64,000 bases of DNA from JAPLDB01 sp038230515. Its GTDB lineage: Bacteria > Bacteroidota > Bacteroidia > AKYH767-A > 2013-40CM-41-45. The number at the start of each line of letters is the position of its first letter. The stretch's first letter is position 1. Shown here in pieces: positions 46,060 through 54,837 of this stretch. The stretch covers positions 7,363 to 71,362 of the forward strand of contig JBBRND010000024.1 in the NCBI GenBank assembly GCA_038230515.1, written 5' to 3'. The notes under the pieces were generated by a model. The model did not search any database. It had not been told where the DNA came from and was given only the letters and a program-made list of their open reading frames with translations. The position numbers and the translations under genes were made by a program.

Positions 46060-46704
46060 ATGCCGATACGAAACGACACAGCCGATAAAATTGCCGAAAG
46101 ACTTTTAGAAATTAAAGCCATCAAACTTCAGCCAAACAAACCTTTCACGTGGGCTTCGGGTTGGAAGAGTCCTATTTATTGTGACAACCGGATTTCTCTT
46201 TCGCATCCGAAAGTGAGAACATACATTCGTCAATCACTTGTAGAAGCTATTGAAGATAAATTCGGAAAGCCCGATGCAATTGCAGGCGTTGCTACTGCTG
46301 CAATTGCGCAGGGAGCATTGGTTGCGGAAGCTATGGGTTTACCGTTTGTGTATGTGCGTTCTTCTCCGAAAGATCACGGGAGAGAAAACTTAATTGAAGG
46401 GGAAGTAAGAAAAGGACAAAGCATTGTGGTGATTGAAGATTTGATTTCTACAGGAGGAAGTTCTCTCAAAGCAGTGAAGGCACTACGCGATGCGGGCTGT
46501 AAAGTAAACGGAATGATTTCAGTTTTTACTTACGGATTTAAAGTAGCGGAAGATAATTTCAAAAAAGAGAAGTGCCGGGTTATTTCTCTTTGCGATTATG
46601 ATACGTTGATTGCAAAAGCAGTTGATTCAAAATACGTCAGAGCTTCTGATCTTGAAACGCTGAAGGCGTGGAAAGAAAAACCGGAAGCATGGAGCGGAAA
46701 ATAA
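46060..46704 (+). CDS. pyrE: Orotate phosphoribosyltransferase
   Basis: A 214-residue enzyme with KAIKLQPNKPFTWASGWKSP, the PRPP loop VVIEDLISTGGSS and the orotate site GVATAAIAQGALVAEAMG. It joins orotate to PRPP in pyrimidine synthesis. Confidence 0.95.
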   Translation: MPIRNDTADKIAERLLEIKAIKLQPNKPFTWASGWKSPIYCDNRISLSHPKVRTYIRQSLVEAIEDKFGKPDAIAGVATAAIAQGALVAEAMGLPFVYVRSSPKDHGRENLIEGEVRKGQSIVVIEDLISTGGSSLKAVKALRDAGCKVNGMISVFTYGFKVAEDNFKKEKCRVISLCDYDTLIAKAVDSKYVRASDLETLKAWKEKPEAWSGK

Positions 46705-46791
46705 ATTTGAAAATTTGAAAAGGTGATGACTTGAAAATGAAACAGCCGGTTGCAAGTGATACAGAACAAGAAACAAAAAACAATTTAAGAT

Positions 46792-47184
46792 ATGACACGA
46801 TTAGAAAGCGATAAAGTAACCGTAAACAAAACATCAAAGGAAGTTTTTGATTTTCTTTCTGACTTCAATAACTATGAACGTTTGATGCCGGAGCAGGTGA
46901 CTGATTGGAAAAGTACTGTTGATGAATGTAGCTTCACCATTAAGGGAATGGCATCACTCGGAATGAAGATGAAAGAAAAAACTCCGAACTCTTCCATTGT
47001 AATTGAGAAAAATGGAAAAGCGCCTTTTGATTTTTTTCTATTGTGCAACATCGAAGACAAACAAGCTCAAAGCGAAGTGCAATTAATTTTTGATGCCGAT
47101 CTTAATGTTATGCTAAAGATGATGGCAAGTAAGCCGCTTACCAATTTTTTAAATTTATTGGCTTCTAAGTTGAAGGAAATTTAG
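46792..47184 (+). CDS. SRPBCC/START-like protein
   Basis: A 130-residue lipid- or ligand-binding type fold: TVNKTSKEVFDFLSDFNNYE at the start and a C-terminal helix. Such proteins sit beside pyrE in Bacteroidota. No reaction can be assigned. Confidence 0.75.
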   Translation: MTRLESDKVTVNKTSKEVFDFLSDFNNYERLMPEQVTDWKSTVDECSFTIKGMASLGMKMKEKTPNSSIVIEKNGKAPFDFFLLCNIEDKQAQSEVQLIFDADLNVMLKMMASKPLTNFLNLLASKLKEI

Positions 47185-47209
47185 AGAACAGAAAATAATA
47201 AGAAGTAAG

Positions 47210-47461
47210 TTATTTGAAAAAGTGCAATGTGTGACCAAAATGAAATTTGCTTGCAACAATAAGAATAACTGCTACAAGTAACATCATTGCAAGAATAGAT
47301 TTCGGATTTGCAAAATTTATTGTCCATCCAAGGTATGTCCTCTTTGGAGGAAAGATGCGCTTGTCTTTTTTGTTATAATAAAAAACTCCGAGCTTCCAAT
47401 TAGCTGGATCATCATGCCATTGGCGGTAGGTTTCTTTGTTTGGTTCGGTTTCCATCCTCAA
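47210..47461 (-). CDS. DUF5808-like membrane protein
   Basis: An 83-residue protein with a C-terminal membrane segment (~57-75) preceded by KRTYLGWTINFANPKS, the DUF5808 mark. Confidence 0.7.
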   Translation of the reverse strand: MRMETEPNKETYRQWHDDPANWKLGVFYYNKKDKRIFPPKRTYLGWTINFANPKSILAMMLLVAVILIVASKFHFGHTLHFFK

Positions 47462-47616
47462 ATGATTCAGTAAAGATTGTACTTAATCCTGTAGTTGCAA
47501 AATCAACCCTCGGACTTTTTAAATTTATTTGCTTCGAGCCCAAAAGAAATATAGTTTCGGCTTGTGGAAATGAGATGACTTAATCATCATCTCTTTGAAC
47601 TTAAACCATCACCACC

Positions 47617-49836
47617 ATGAGGAGGTTCATAACAACAAGCACGATTGCCGAAATTCTTTTAGTTATTCTTTTCATTTCTCTTTCTTCTTTGAAAGCGAAG
47701 GCCGAAAACCGCTATGCCCTTTTAATCGGTATCAATAAATACATTAAGCCGGATGCCGATGTGCCGAAGAATCTATTGTCACGGGCGGAAATGTTTAAAG
47801 ATCTGAATGGCTGCATCAACGATGTGGATGCAATTTCTGATGTGCTGAAACTTCGCTTTGGCTTTTCTGAGGGAAATATTTCCACTCTTTTTGACGGACA
47901 AGCAACTCGCGAGGGAATTCTTTCATCGCTTGAAGCGCTGAGGAATAAATGTAACAAAGGCGATGTGGCTTTTATTTTTTATTCGGGACATGGCTCGCAG
48001 TATCCGAACAGACTATCTCCGGAAGCGGATAAATTAGATGAAACCATCGTTCCTGCTGACGGAATTTTTATCGGGAAGGATATTCGCGATAAAGAGATTG
48101 CTTCCGTATTTCAAAAGTTTATTGACAAAGGAATTATTCTTACTGCCGTGATGGATGCCTGCCACAGCGGAAGCATTGCGCGTGGGTTGGACATTGAATA
48201 CAAAATGGTGAAGCCATCAACCGATACTATCAGCGATGGAAAAAATTATCCGCAGCCGGAAAAAAACGGTGCGTTAATATTGAGCGCTTCGCAAGATTTT
48301 CAAACGGAGAGTGCACGCACGTATGCTGATAATAAATGGATGAGCAATCTCACCAAAGCATTTATTGATGTATTGAAATTAAACAAAGCCGATCTTCCAG
48401 CTTCTGAATTCAAGGATGCAATTGAAGCGCGGATGCGCTGCCTTGGATTTCCGCAGGTGCCGGTGCTTGCAGCAAATGATTTGCGCAGAAAACAAAATCT
48501 TCTCGGCACGGCTTCTTTTAAGGATGAAGGAATGATGGCAATGCTCGAAAAAGTTTTGCCCGATCAATCTCTGCTGATGGAAGGCGGCATGGCTTCTGGC
48601 ATTGAAGAAGGAAGTGAACTTGTTGACAAAACCGGAAAATTTAAAATAGAAATTACAGAAACCACCGGACTCAATCAGTCAAAGGCAAAAATTATTTCAG
48701 GAAATGTTGCTGAATTGAAAGCCGGAATTCCTTTCAAGGTAAAAAAATTTGCGTACGCTCCTAAGCATAAGTTGCAGGTTGCATTGCCCGTCATCAATCT
48801 TAACCGTGTGCAGTATTTTTCTTTGTTGAATGATCTTTCAAAAATTATTCAGCAGAAAAATATTCAAATTATTTCTGACATCAAACAAAAACCTTTTTAT
48901 ACTCTTTACTTCAATAAAGAAAAATGGTATTTGCATTTCAATGACAGCGATGTGGCAATGGATGCCCCGTTGAAAGAATTGTCTTCGCATCTCCTGGAAA
49001 ATAAATCCATTCTTCTTCAACTTCCTTTTTACAAAGAGATGTATGCATCGGTAAGTAAACTGATTGCCGATCAATATTCCTGCGTGGCGCAAACCGATTA
49101 CGGCAATGCCGATTATTTTGTAAGTGGAACTTTTGATCAGAACAAATTGAGTTATTCTGTAGTGAAAACATTGGCCGATGTTTCCGGTGAATCCGATTAT
49201 CCTTTGCGAAGTGATCCGTTCGAGGTGGATACTGCATCAGAAAAAAATACTTCTGTAAAACTTTGCGATGTTTTTTACAAACTCGGAAAAATAAAAACAT
49301 GGCTCACGCTGGAGAGTGCAGTTGGAAATACAAATTTCCCTTATCATCTTTCCTTGAAAAACAAATCCACCAACGAAATAATGCAGAACGGAACGGTAAC
49401 TGACGGAGAAAAATTTCAACTCATCCTGGTGAAAGATAAATCGGCTTTTACAACAGATTCAATTTCCAAAAGATGGGTGTATGTTTTTTACATTAGCGAA
49501 AAAGGAGACATTGATGTTTTATTTCCCATATCAAATGACAACATTGAAAACAGATACCCCATGAAAGAGTCGGCTGCCGAAGAACTGTTATCGGGTTCTG
49601 AAATAACTGTAGGCGCGCCATTCGGCATTGACCACATACTTATGCTTACTACTGAAGAACCGCTGGCCGATTTCAATAAACTGAAACAAGAAGGAATTGC
49701 CACCCGCGCCATTTCTTCTAACCCGCTTGATGATTTAATAAACCAAAGCAACTGCCGCACCCGCGGAATAAATACAGTGAAAACACCCGACACCTGGAGC
49801 TTGCAAAAAATTAGGTTTAAAAGTGTGCCTAAATAA
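47617..49836 (+). CDS. Secreted caspase-like (C14) protein
   Basis: A 739-residue protein with a signal peptide (residues 1-28), then a caspase/metacaspase peptidase domain: catalytic His in FYSGHGSQYP (~123) and Cys in DACHSGS (~180). The C-terminal ~350 residues include an FYISEKGDIDVLFP-type region like DUF4384 of bacterial caspase-like proteins. It is followed after 6 bases by a second caspase gene, a probable operon. Confidence 0.85.
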   Translation: MRRFITTSTIAEILLVILFISLSSLKAKAENRYALLIGINKYIKPDADVPKNLLSRAEMFKDLNGCINDVDAISDVLKLRFGFSEGNISTLFDGQATREGILSSLEALRNKCNKGDVAFIFYSGHGSQYPNRLSPEADKLDETIVPADGIFIGKDIRDKEIASVFQKFIDKGIILTAVMDACHSGSIARGLDIEYKMVKPSTDTISDGKNYPQPEKNGALILSASQDFQTESARTYADNKWMSNLTKAFIDVLKLNKADLPASEFKDAIEARMRCLGFPQVPVLAANDLRRKQNLLGTASFKDEGMMAMLEKVLPDQSLLMEGGMASGIEEGSELVDKTGKFKIEITETTGLNQSKAKIISGNVAELKAGIPFKVKKFAYAPKHKLQVALPVINLNRVQYFSLLNDLSKIIQQKNIQIISDIKQKPFYTLYFNKEKWYLHFNDSDVAMDAPLKELSSHLLENKSILLQLPFYKEMYASVSKLIADQYSCVAQTDYGNADYFVSGTFDQNKLSYSVVKTLADVSGESDYPLRSDPFEVDTASEKNTSVKLCDVFYKLGKIKTWLTLESAVGNTNFPYHLSLKNKSTNEIMQNGTVTDGEKFQLILVKDKSAFTTDSISKRWVYVFYISEKGDIDVLFPISNDNIENRYPMKESAAEELLSGSEITVGAPFGIDHILMLTTEEPLADFNKLKQEGIATRAISSNPLDDLINQSNCRTRGINTVKTPDTWSLQKIRFKSVPK

Positions 49837-49842
49837 GCCAAA

Positions 49843-52266
49843 ATGAATAAAAACATGCTTTTCAACGAAATTTCTTCTAAAGCGAACGCTTCTTTTAAAG
49901 AAGTGAACCATTTTTCAGCTAAAGTGAATGCTTCTTTAAAAGAAGGAAACACTTCTTTATCTAAAGTGAATGCTTCTTTTAAAGAAGTGAGCCCTTTTTC
50001 CACTAAAGTGAACGCTTCTTCCACTAAAGCGAACCCTTCATATGGAGAAGTGAACACTTCATATGGAAAAGCGAACACTTTATATGGAGAAGTGAACCCT
50101 TCATATGGAAAAGCGAACCCTTCATATGGAAAAGTGAACACTTCATATGGAAAAGCGAACACTTCATATGGAATAACGAAGGAATGTTTGGCAAAAAACG
50201 ACAGAATTCGCATAAATAAGCTCGAAATCATCAAACTCTTTCTTTTTCTCTTTCTTTTTTGCACTCTCTGCCTGAAAACTCCTTATGCCCAAACTCCCAA
50301 AGGGTTCTCTGTTATAAAACAGGAAGAGAAAAAAGTAGAAGGGAAAACGTATGCGTTGATAATAGGAATCTCCACTTACAAAAACCCAGCAATACCTGCT
50401 CTGCAATTTGCAGATAAAGATGCCATTGCTTTCTCTAATTATTTAGTTGCAACAGGAGTTGATTCAAACAACATCACACTTCTTATTAATGAGAAAGCAA
50501 CTAACGGAGAATTTTGGGCAAGCATAAATTACCTTACTGATATTACAAAACAGGGCGATAAAGTTTTTATTTATTTCAGCGGACATGGTGATGTAGAAAA
50601 TAAAACCGTTGTGAAAGATGCTTACCTGCTTCCATACGATGCACCCAAATGTGTGTATCCTTCGGGAGCCATCGGAATTTATTATCTGAAGAACTGGATT
50701 GCCACACTTTCATCAAAAGGAATTCAGGTTGTATTTATTGCAGACGCCTGCCGGAGTGGAAACCTTGCCGGTGGAAGAGAAGGAATGGAAGCGGCAGCGG
50801 AAGTTTTAAAAGATAAATGGGTGGATGAAATAAAAATTCTCAGTTGTCAGCCGGGCGAACTTTCTGTTGAAGGAAAGCAGTGGGGCAACGGCAGAGGATT
50901 GTTTTCTTTCGAGCTTGTGAACGGCATTTCGGGACTTGCTGATAAAAACAAGGACGGGAAAGTTTCACTGCGCGAGCTAAACCTTTATCTCATGGAAAAA
51001 GTTCCGGAGGAAAATCCTCTCCCGCAAAACCCAATGGTGGAGGGAAACATGGAAGCAACGATAGCAACGATAAACCCGAAACTTCTTGCTGAAATTTCTT
51101 TGCGACAAAGCACTTCTTCATTTGCTTCTATTGATACAAGGGGCTTTGACGAAACGCTATTGAAAAACCTGCATGACAGTATAAAAGTAAATTATCATTT
51201 GTTCAAAACGTATTTAGACAGCGGTATTCTCATCCGCAAAGATCCAAGTCCCTCTGCCAATCTTTATTATAACAGGGTTCCTGATAATAACTCAACAAAA
51301 CTTCTTCGTGCGTTGATGAAAAGAAATTTTTCGGCAGCACTACTCGAAAGATTAAATGAAGTTAAATCCCTTTTGATGAACAGTAATAGCAGCCAGGTAT
51401 TCTATGTGGATGAAATTGAAAAAACAGGAAAATTAGTGAGAGAGATTTTAGGAGATGTAAAATTAAAATCAATGGGTGCTCTTCCCGGAATACTTGCGGC
51501 TGAAGCTTCATCTGCATCTGCCACAAAGGATCCTGAAAACATAAAAGAGGGATTAAGCAAACTTGACAGCAGCATTATGCTGGAATCACATTCGGCTATG
51601 CTTTATTTTCTAAGGGCTTTAGCCAAGTTGAATGCCAGTGATATGACAGCTGTTGCCGATCTGAATAAGGCCATCGAACTTTCTCCGAAATTCTTTTTTG
51701 CCTATCAGGTTTTAGTATCTCTTTATGATCGCATGTCCCAATTTCATCCGGCAGTTGAAATGGGCTACAGGATGTTAAAAGCAGACTCCAGTTTCACTTA
51801 CACATTCCTTGCTTACAAAGTATTGGCCCGGGCTTATTTTAATCTTGGTAAAATAGATTCTGCAGGGTATTACGTTAATAAAACAGTGGGCATGATTAAT
51901 AGTGATCCTCAGAATAAAGGAATTATGGCCGAAGATTTGGGTGCGATTGGAGGTTATTATTCCGACACTAAAAACTATCCTAAAGCGATTGAATTTTATT
52001 TAAAAGGAATGAACTATGTTTCGGAGAATAAAGAATTCCATGATTTGGTTGCGGACAGTGCGTTTGCTTACTACAACATTTCATGCTGCTATTCTCTTAT
52101 GACTGATAAATCCAATGCTTTAAAATATTTTGAACTTTCTCTTCAAAATGGATTTAAGGATTTTAGACATATCGGTGAAGACACAGATTTGGATAACATC
52201 CGCTCAAGTGCGGAATTCACCGCCATCATGAAAAAATACTTCCCCGATCAAACCAAACAAAAATGA
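49843..52266 (+). CDS. Caspase-like (C14) protein with TPR repeats and N-terminal heptad repeat
   Basis: An 807-residue product. Residues ~10-115 are a tandem 7-residue repeat (KANASFKEVN / YGKVNTS types), coded by a 21-bp repeat. A hydrophobic signal-like segment follows (~128-150; IIKLFLFLFLFC), then a caspase domain with FSGHGDVENK (His ~246) and DACRSGN (Cys ~303), and TPR-like helices (~600-780). Signal peptides are normally at the very N-terminus, so either the real start is nearer residue ~125 (TTG near 50187) or the repeat is translated as an unusual leader. Confidence 0.75.
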   Translation: MNKNMLFNEISSKANASFKEVNHFSAKVNASLKEGNTSLSKVNASFKEVSPFSTKVNASSTKANPSYGEVNTSYGKANTLYGEVNPSYGKANPSYGKVNTSYGKANTSYGITKECLAKNDRIRINKLEIIKLFLFLFLFCTLCLKTPYAQTPKGFSVIKQEEKKVEGKTYALIIGISTYKNPAIPALQFADKDAIAFSNYLVATGVDSNNITLLINEKATNGEFWASINYLTDITKQGDKVFIYFSGHGDVENKTVVKDAYLLPYDAPKCVYPSGAIGIYYLKNWIATLSSKGIQVVFIADACRSGNLAGGREGMEAAAEVLKDKWVDEIKILSCQPGELSVEGKQWGNGRGLFSFELVNGISGLADKNKDGKVSLRELNLYLMEKVPEENPLPQNPMVEGNMEATIATINPKLLAEISLRQSTSSFASIDTRGFDETLLKNLHDSIKVNYHLFKTYLDSGILIRKDPSPSANLYYNRVPDNNSTKLLRALMKRNFSAALLERLNEVKSLLMNSNSSQVFYVDEIEKTGKLVREILGDVKLKSMGALPGILAAEASSASATKDPENIKEGLSKLDSSIMLESHSAMLYFLRALAKLNASDMTAVADLNKAIELSPKFFFAYQVLVSLYDRMSQFHPAVEMGYRMLKADSSFTYTFLAYKVLARAYFNLGKIDSAGYYVNKTVGMINSDPQNKGIMAEDLGAIGGYYSDTKNYPKAIEFYLKGMNYVSENKEFHDLVADSAFAYYNISCCYSLMTDKSNALKYFELSLQNGFKDFRHIGEDTDLDNIRSSAEFTAIMKKYFPDQTKQK
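49870..50180 (+). repeat. 21-bp tandem repeat array in the caspase gene
   Basis: About fourteen imperfect 21-bp units. The later ones read TCATATGGAAAAGTGAACACT and variants. Within many units AGTGAACACT or AGCGAACGCT is a small perfect palindrome, with the two outer bases changing in step. The frame is open on both strands. Confidence 0.8.
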
Positions 52267-52394
52267 AACACAAATGTTATTGCCGCCTGTTTACATACGC
52301 AATCTGTAGAATGATTTTCCGCTCTCAGATTAAGTTACTATTTTTGGAGTGAAGATTTATCCATTCGTTTTTGAGAACCTAATTCCTTACCACA

Positions 52395-53063
52395 ATGGCA
52401 CAACTTACTGAAGACGCTGCAAAACGCATGACAATGGGATATGAGAATTACATTGATCATCTTTATCTTGATGGAGAAGGGCATCTTACTGTTGGTTATG
52501 GAACCAAATTTGAGCGGGGAGAAGAAGATTCGGTTGCTTACACCGTGCGGTTTTTTAAGGATGAAGACAAAAAATCCATTGCATCTATTGAGGATGTAGT
52601 TCATGAAATAAGCCATCTCAGAAATAAATATGCCGGAAATGTTCAGGCAAGTTATTACAGCAGAAATAAGATTGTAAAACTTCGTGCTGAAGATTACACT
52701 CTTCAACGTCTGTTTCAGGATAGGTATGCCAATGCAAAGCGGCTGGCTGCTGAATGGTACAATGAGCGTGCTGATGGCGAACAGGTGGTGGGGGGAGCAA
52801 AAATTGTGAACCCTGATTTTAATTCGTTGCATCCTAACATAAGATATGCTCTTACTGATATGGCATACCAGATGAATGGCGGTAGAAAGGTGAATCCAAG
52901 AAAAGGGCTGATAAAATTTAAAAGTCTAAAGAAGGCATTGAAGATTGGCGATTATGAAACCGCTGCAAGAGAATCCATTCGCCCACAGGCACAAGGGGAC
53001 CGAAACTTAATGACACACGAACTTATTTTATCACCAAAGCATGATTCGGTCAAGATAAGGTGA
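52395..53063 (+). CDS. GH24-like phage lysozyme-type muramidase
   Basis: A 222-residue protein. The catalytic set of T4-type lysozymes is visible: Glu in GYENYIDHLYLDGEGHLT, with Asp in DG and Thr in TVGYGTKF. It has no clear signal peptide. It may cleave peptidoglycan in a secretion system, a phage remnant, or as an effector. Confidence 0.75.
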   Translation: MAQLTEDAAKRMTMGYENYIDHLYLDGEGHLTVGYGTKFERGEEDSVAYTVRFFKDEDKKSIASIEDVVHEISHLRNKYAGNVQASYYSRNKIVKLRAEDYTLQRLFQDRYANAKRLAAEWYNERADGEQVVGGAKIVNPDFNSLHPNIRYALTDMAYQMNGGRKVNPRKGLIKFKSLKKALKIGDYETAARESIRPQAQGDRNLMTHELILSPKHDSVKIR

Positions 53064-53086
53064 AAAAAAATTAGTTGAAATTTAAG

Positions 53087-53158
53087 TACCCCCACCAGGA
53101 ATCGAACCTGGATTTAAAGTTTAGGAAACTTCCGTTCTATCCATTGAACTACAGGGGC
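53087..53158 (-). tRNA. tRNA-Arg (anticodon CCU)
   Basis: A 72-base cloverleaf, acceptor GCCCCTG with TGGGGGT including wobble pairs, anticodon loop TTCCTAA (CCU), T-loop TTCGATT. CCA is not encoded. Confidence 0.9.
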
Positions 53159-53176
53159 AGGAATTTAGCCGCGAAG

Positions 53177-54820
53177 CTACTCTTTCACAAATTTCCTGAA
53201 AAAGATTTTTTCTCCGGAGGTTATTTTCAGGAAATAAATTCCACTCAGAAGGTTCGAGGCGGACAGTTCACAGTTGACAGAAGAAAATTCTTTCGCGAAA
53301 ATTTCCCTTCCCATTGTGTCGAACAATTTCAGTTGACAGCGATTTCCTTGGAATTGTGAATCGTGAATAATGAGCTTATCTTTTACAGGATTTGGAAATA
53401 CTTCAAACTCTCCTCCTTCAATTTCATTGACATTGCTGAACACCGAGTCGTTTACATAAACAGGAACCGAAACAGAAGAGTGCGAAGGGTCATCAGTGTT
53501 GAAATTTAGAAAGGCATGAATGGAATCATTGTTCTGCGCGAGTAACTTTAGGTCAAGTGTAAGCGCTTCGCCTGCTGCAAGGGTACTATTTGCTCCTCCT
53601 GATTGAAAACTTAACTCGGGTTGCGACAAGGTGAAATTGGAAAACTGCACATCTGTATTTCCATTGTTCACGATTACAAAATGAAAAACGGCTGGAGTGC
53701 CTTGCTGAACGAAACCATAAATTATTGTATCCTGTGTTAAATCAATTGACTTAATAGTGGGAGCAACAGAAGTTGAAGAAATCGAGTTGATACGTTCAAT
53801 AAACTGCGGGTAATCCACAAACGGATTTCTATTATGCTGAACAAGACCAATATCATTATTCCTTTTTTGTTCAATCGTATCAGGAGGAAAATCGTGATGC
53901 CATGTGCGAAGAATACTTTCCTGCGGAGTAAAGAAGTTGCTGTAGTTCTGATAGCGTAAAACAAAATACATTAATGCACGTGCAGCTTTTCCTTTCTGTT
54001 CATCACGAGGTTCGAACAAAGTAGTAGTTGCTTTAGAGCCACCAACTGACCATGTGGGAGAAGTAACTATTCCAAAAGGATTATCAGCGCGGTAATTGTT
54101 CGCTGCATCATCTGTAGGAAAGAGATGATGCAGATCAGATTTCATCGGCTCAGCAGACGCAAAAAAAGATTGCGGGAAAGTATGTTCCGTATTAAAAGAA
54201 AAATTTGTCTGGCAATCTGTTCGGTCAATGTAGCCAACTGCTTCTCTTCCCGTGTAAATACACTCTATTGTATTTACAGTATCTCCTTGTCCGTTTACTT
54301 TTTTATTGTCAATGGACATAAACATGCTGTCGCGCCCGGGGTTGTACGTGAGAGAAACATAACCAGTGCCGGTGATGTTATGCAAAACTGTTTTCAGATT
54401 TTCTTCAGAAAGATTTTCAGTAGAGTCATAATACGAATTTGAATACACTCCCTGTCCGTTCAAATCTACATTCGTGTATCCACGTAAGCCATCATTCATA
54501 ATCACCATTTCCGAATTGTGAAAAATATTATGACGAGGAGAAAATTTAACCCAGATGTTGTAAGAGGAAGAAGAAGTAATTATAAAGTTTTGTTCACTTG
54601 CAGAGAATGCAGGAACTCCATATGTATCATAAAATCTAATTTCATTTACGCTTACATCCCTGTTCAGAGAATTTGAAATAGTAAGTTGTAAACTGTCGGG
54701 TGCGTTTTCAAAAGCAGTTCCAAAGTTCAGTTGAGGAGAGCTAACTGTAAGTGCCTGCGAAAAGATTTGAGCAACATGAAAAACTAATATTGCAGATAAA
54801 AAGATGAATTTGTTTTTCAA
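53177..54820 (-). CDS. Secreted endonuclease I-family protein with T9SS sorting domain
   Basis: A 547-residue secreted protein: signal peptide (~1-22), an immunoglobulin-like region (~25-120), an endonuclease I-type domain (~130-330) with NTEHTFPQSFF and MKSDLHHLFPTDD plus RADNPFG, a second Ig-like stretch, and a C-terminal type IX sorting domain (FPNPVKDKLIIHD, SGIYFLKI). Probable extracellular nuclease scavenging DNA. Confidence 0.9.
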   Translation of the reverse strand: MKNKFIFLSAILVFHVAQIFSQALTVSSPQLNFGTAFENAPDSLQLTISNSLNRDVSVNEIRFYDTYGVPAFSASEQNFIITSSSSYNIWVKFSPRHNIFHNSEMVIMNDGLRGYTNVDLNGQGVYSNSYYDSTENLSEENLKTVLHNITGTGYVSLTYNPGRDSMFMSIDNKKVNGQGDTVNTIECIYTGREAVGYIDRTDCQTNFSFNTEHTFPQSFFASAEPMKSDLHHLFPTDDAANNYRADNPFGIVTSPTWSVGGSKATTTLFEPRDEQKGKAARALMYFVLRYQNYSNFFTPQESILRTWHHDFPPDTIEQKRNNDIGLVQHNRNPFVDYPQFIERINSISSTSVAPTIKSIDLTQDTIIYGFVQQGTPAVFHFVIVNNGNTDVQFSNFTLSQPELSFQSGGANSTLAAGEALTLDLKLLAQNNDSIHAFLNFNTDDPSHSSVSVPVYVNDSVFSNVNEIEGGEFEVFPNPVKDKLIIHDSQFQGNRCQLKLFDTMGREIFAKEFSSVNCELSASNLLSGIYFLKITSGEKIFFRKFVKE

Positions 54821-54837
54821 TTAGTACTTATTAAATA

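Noticed and set aside
49488..50264. Minus-strand ORF of 258 codons across the heptad repeat
   Set aside because: It is the mirror of the 21-bp repeat, which is open in both directions; it crosses the end of the first caspase gene and shows no other domain.
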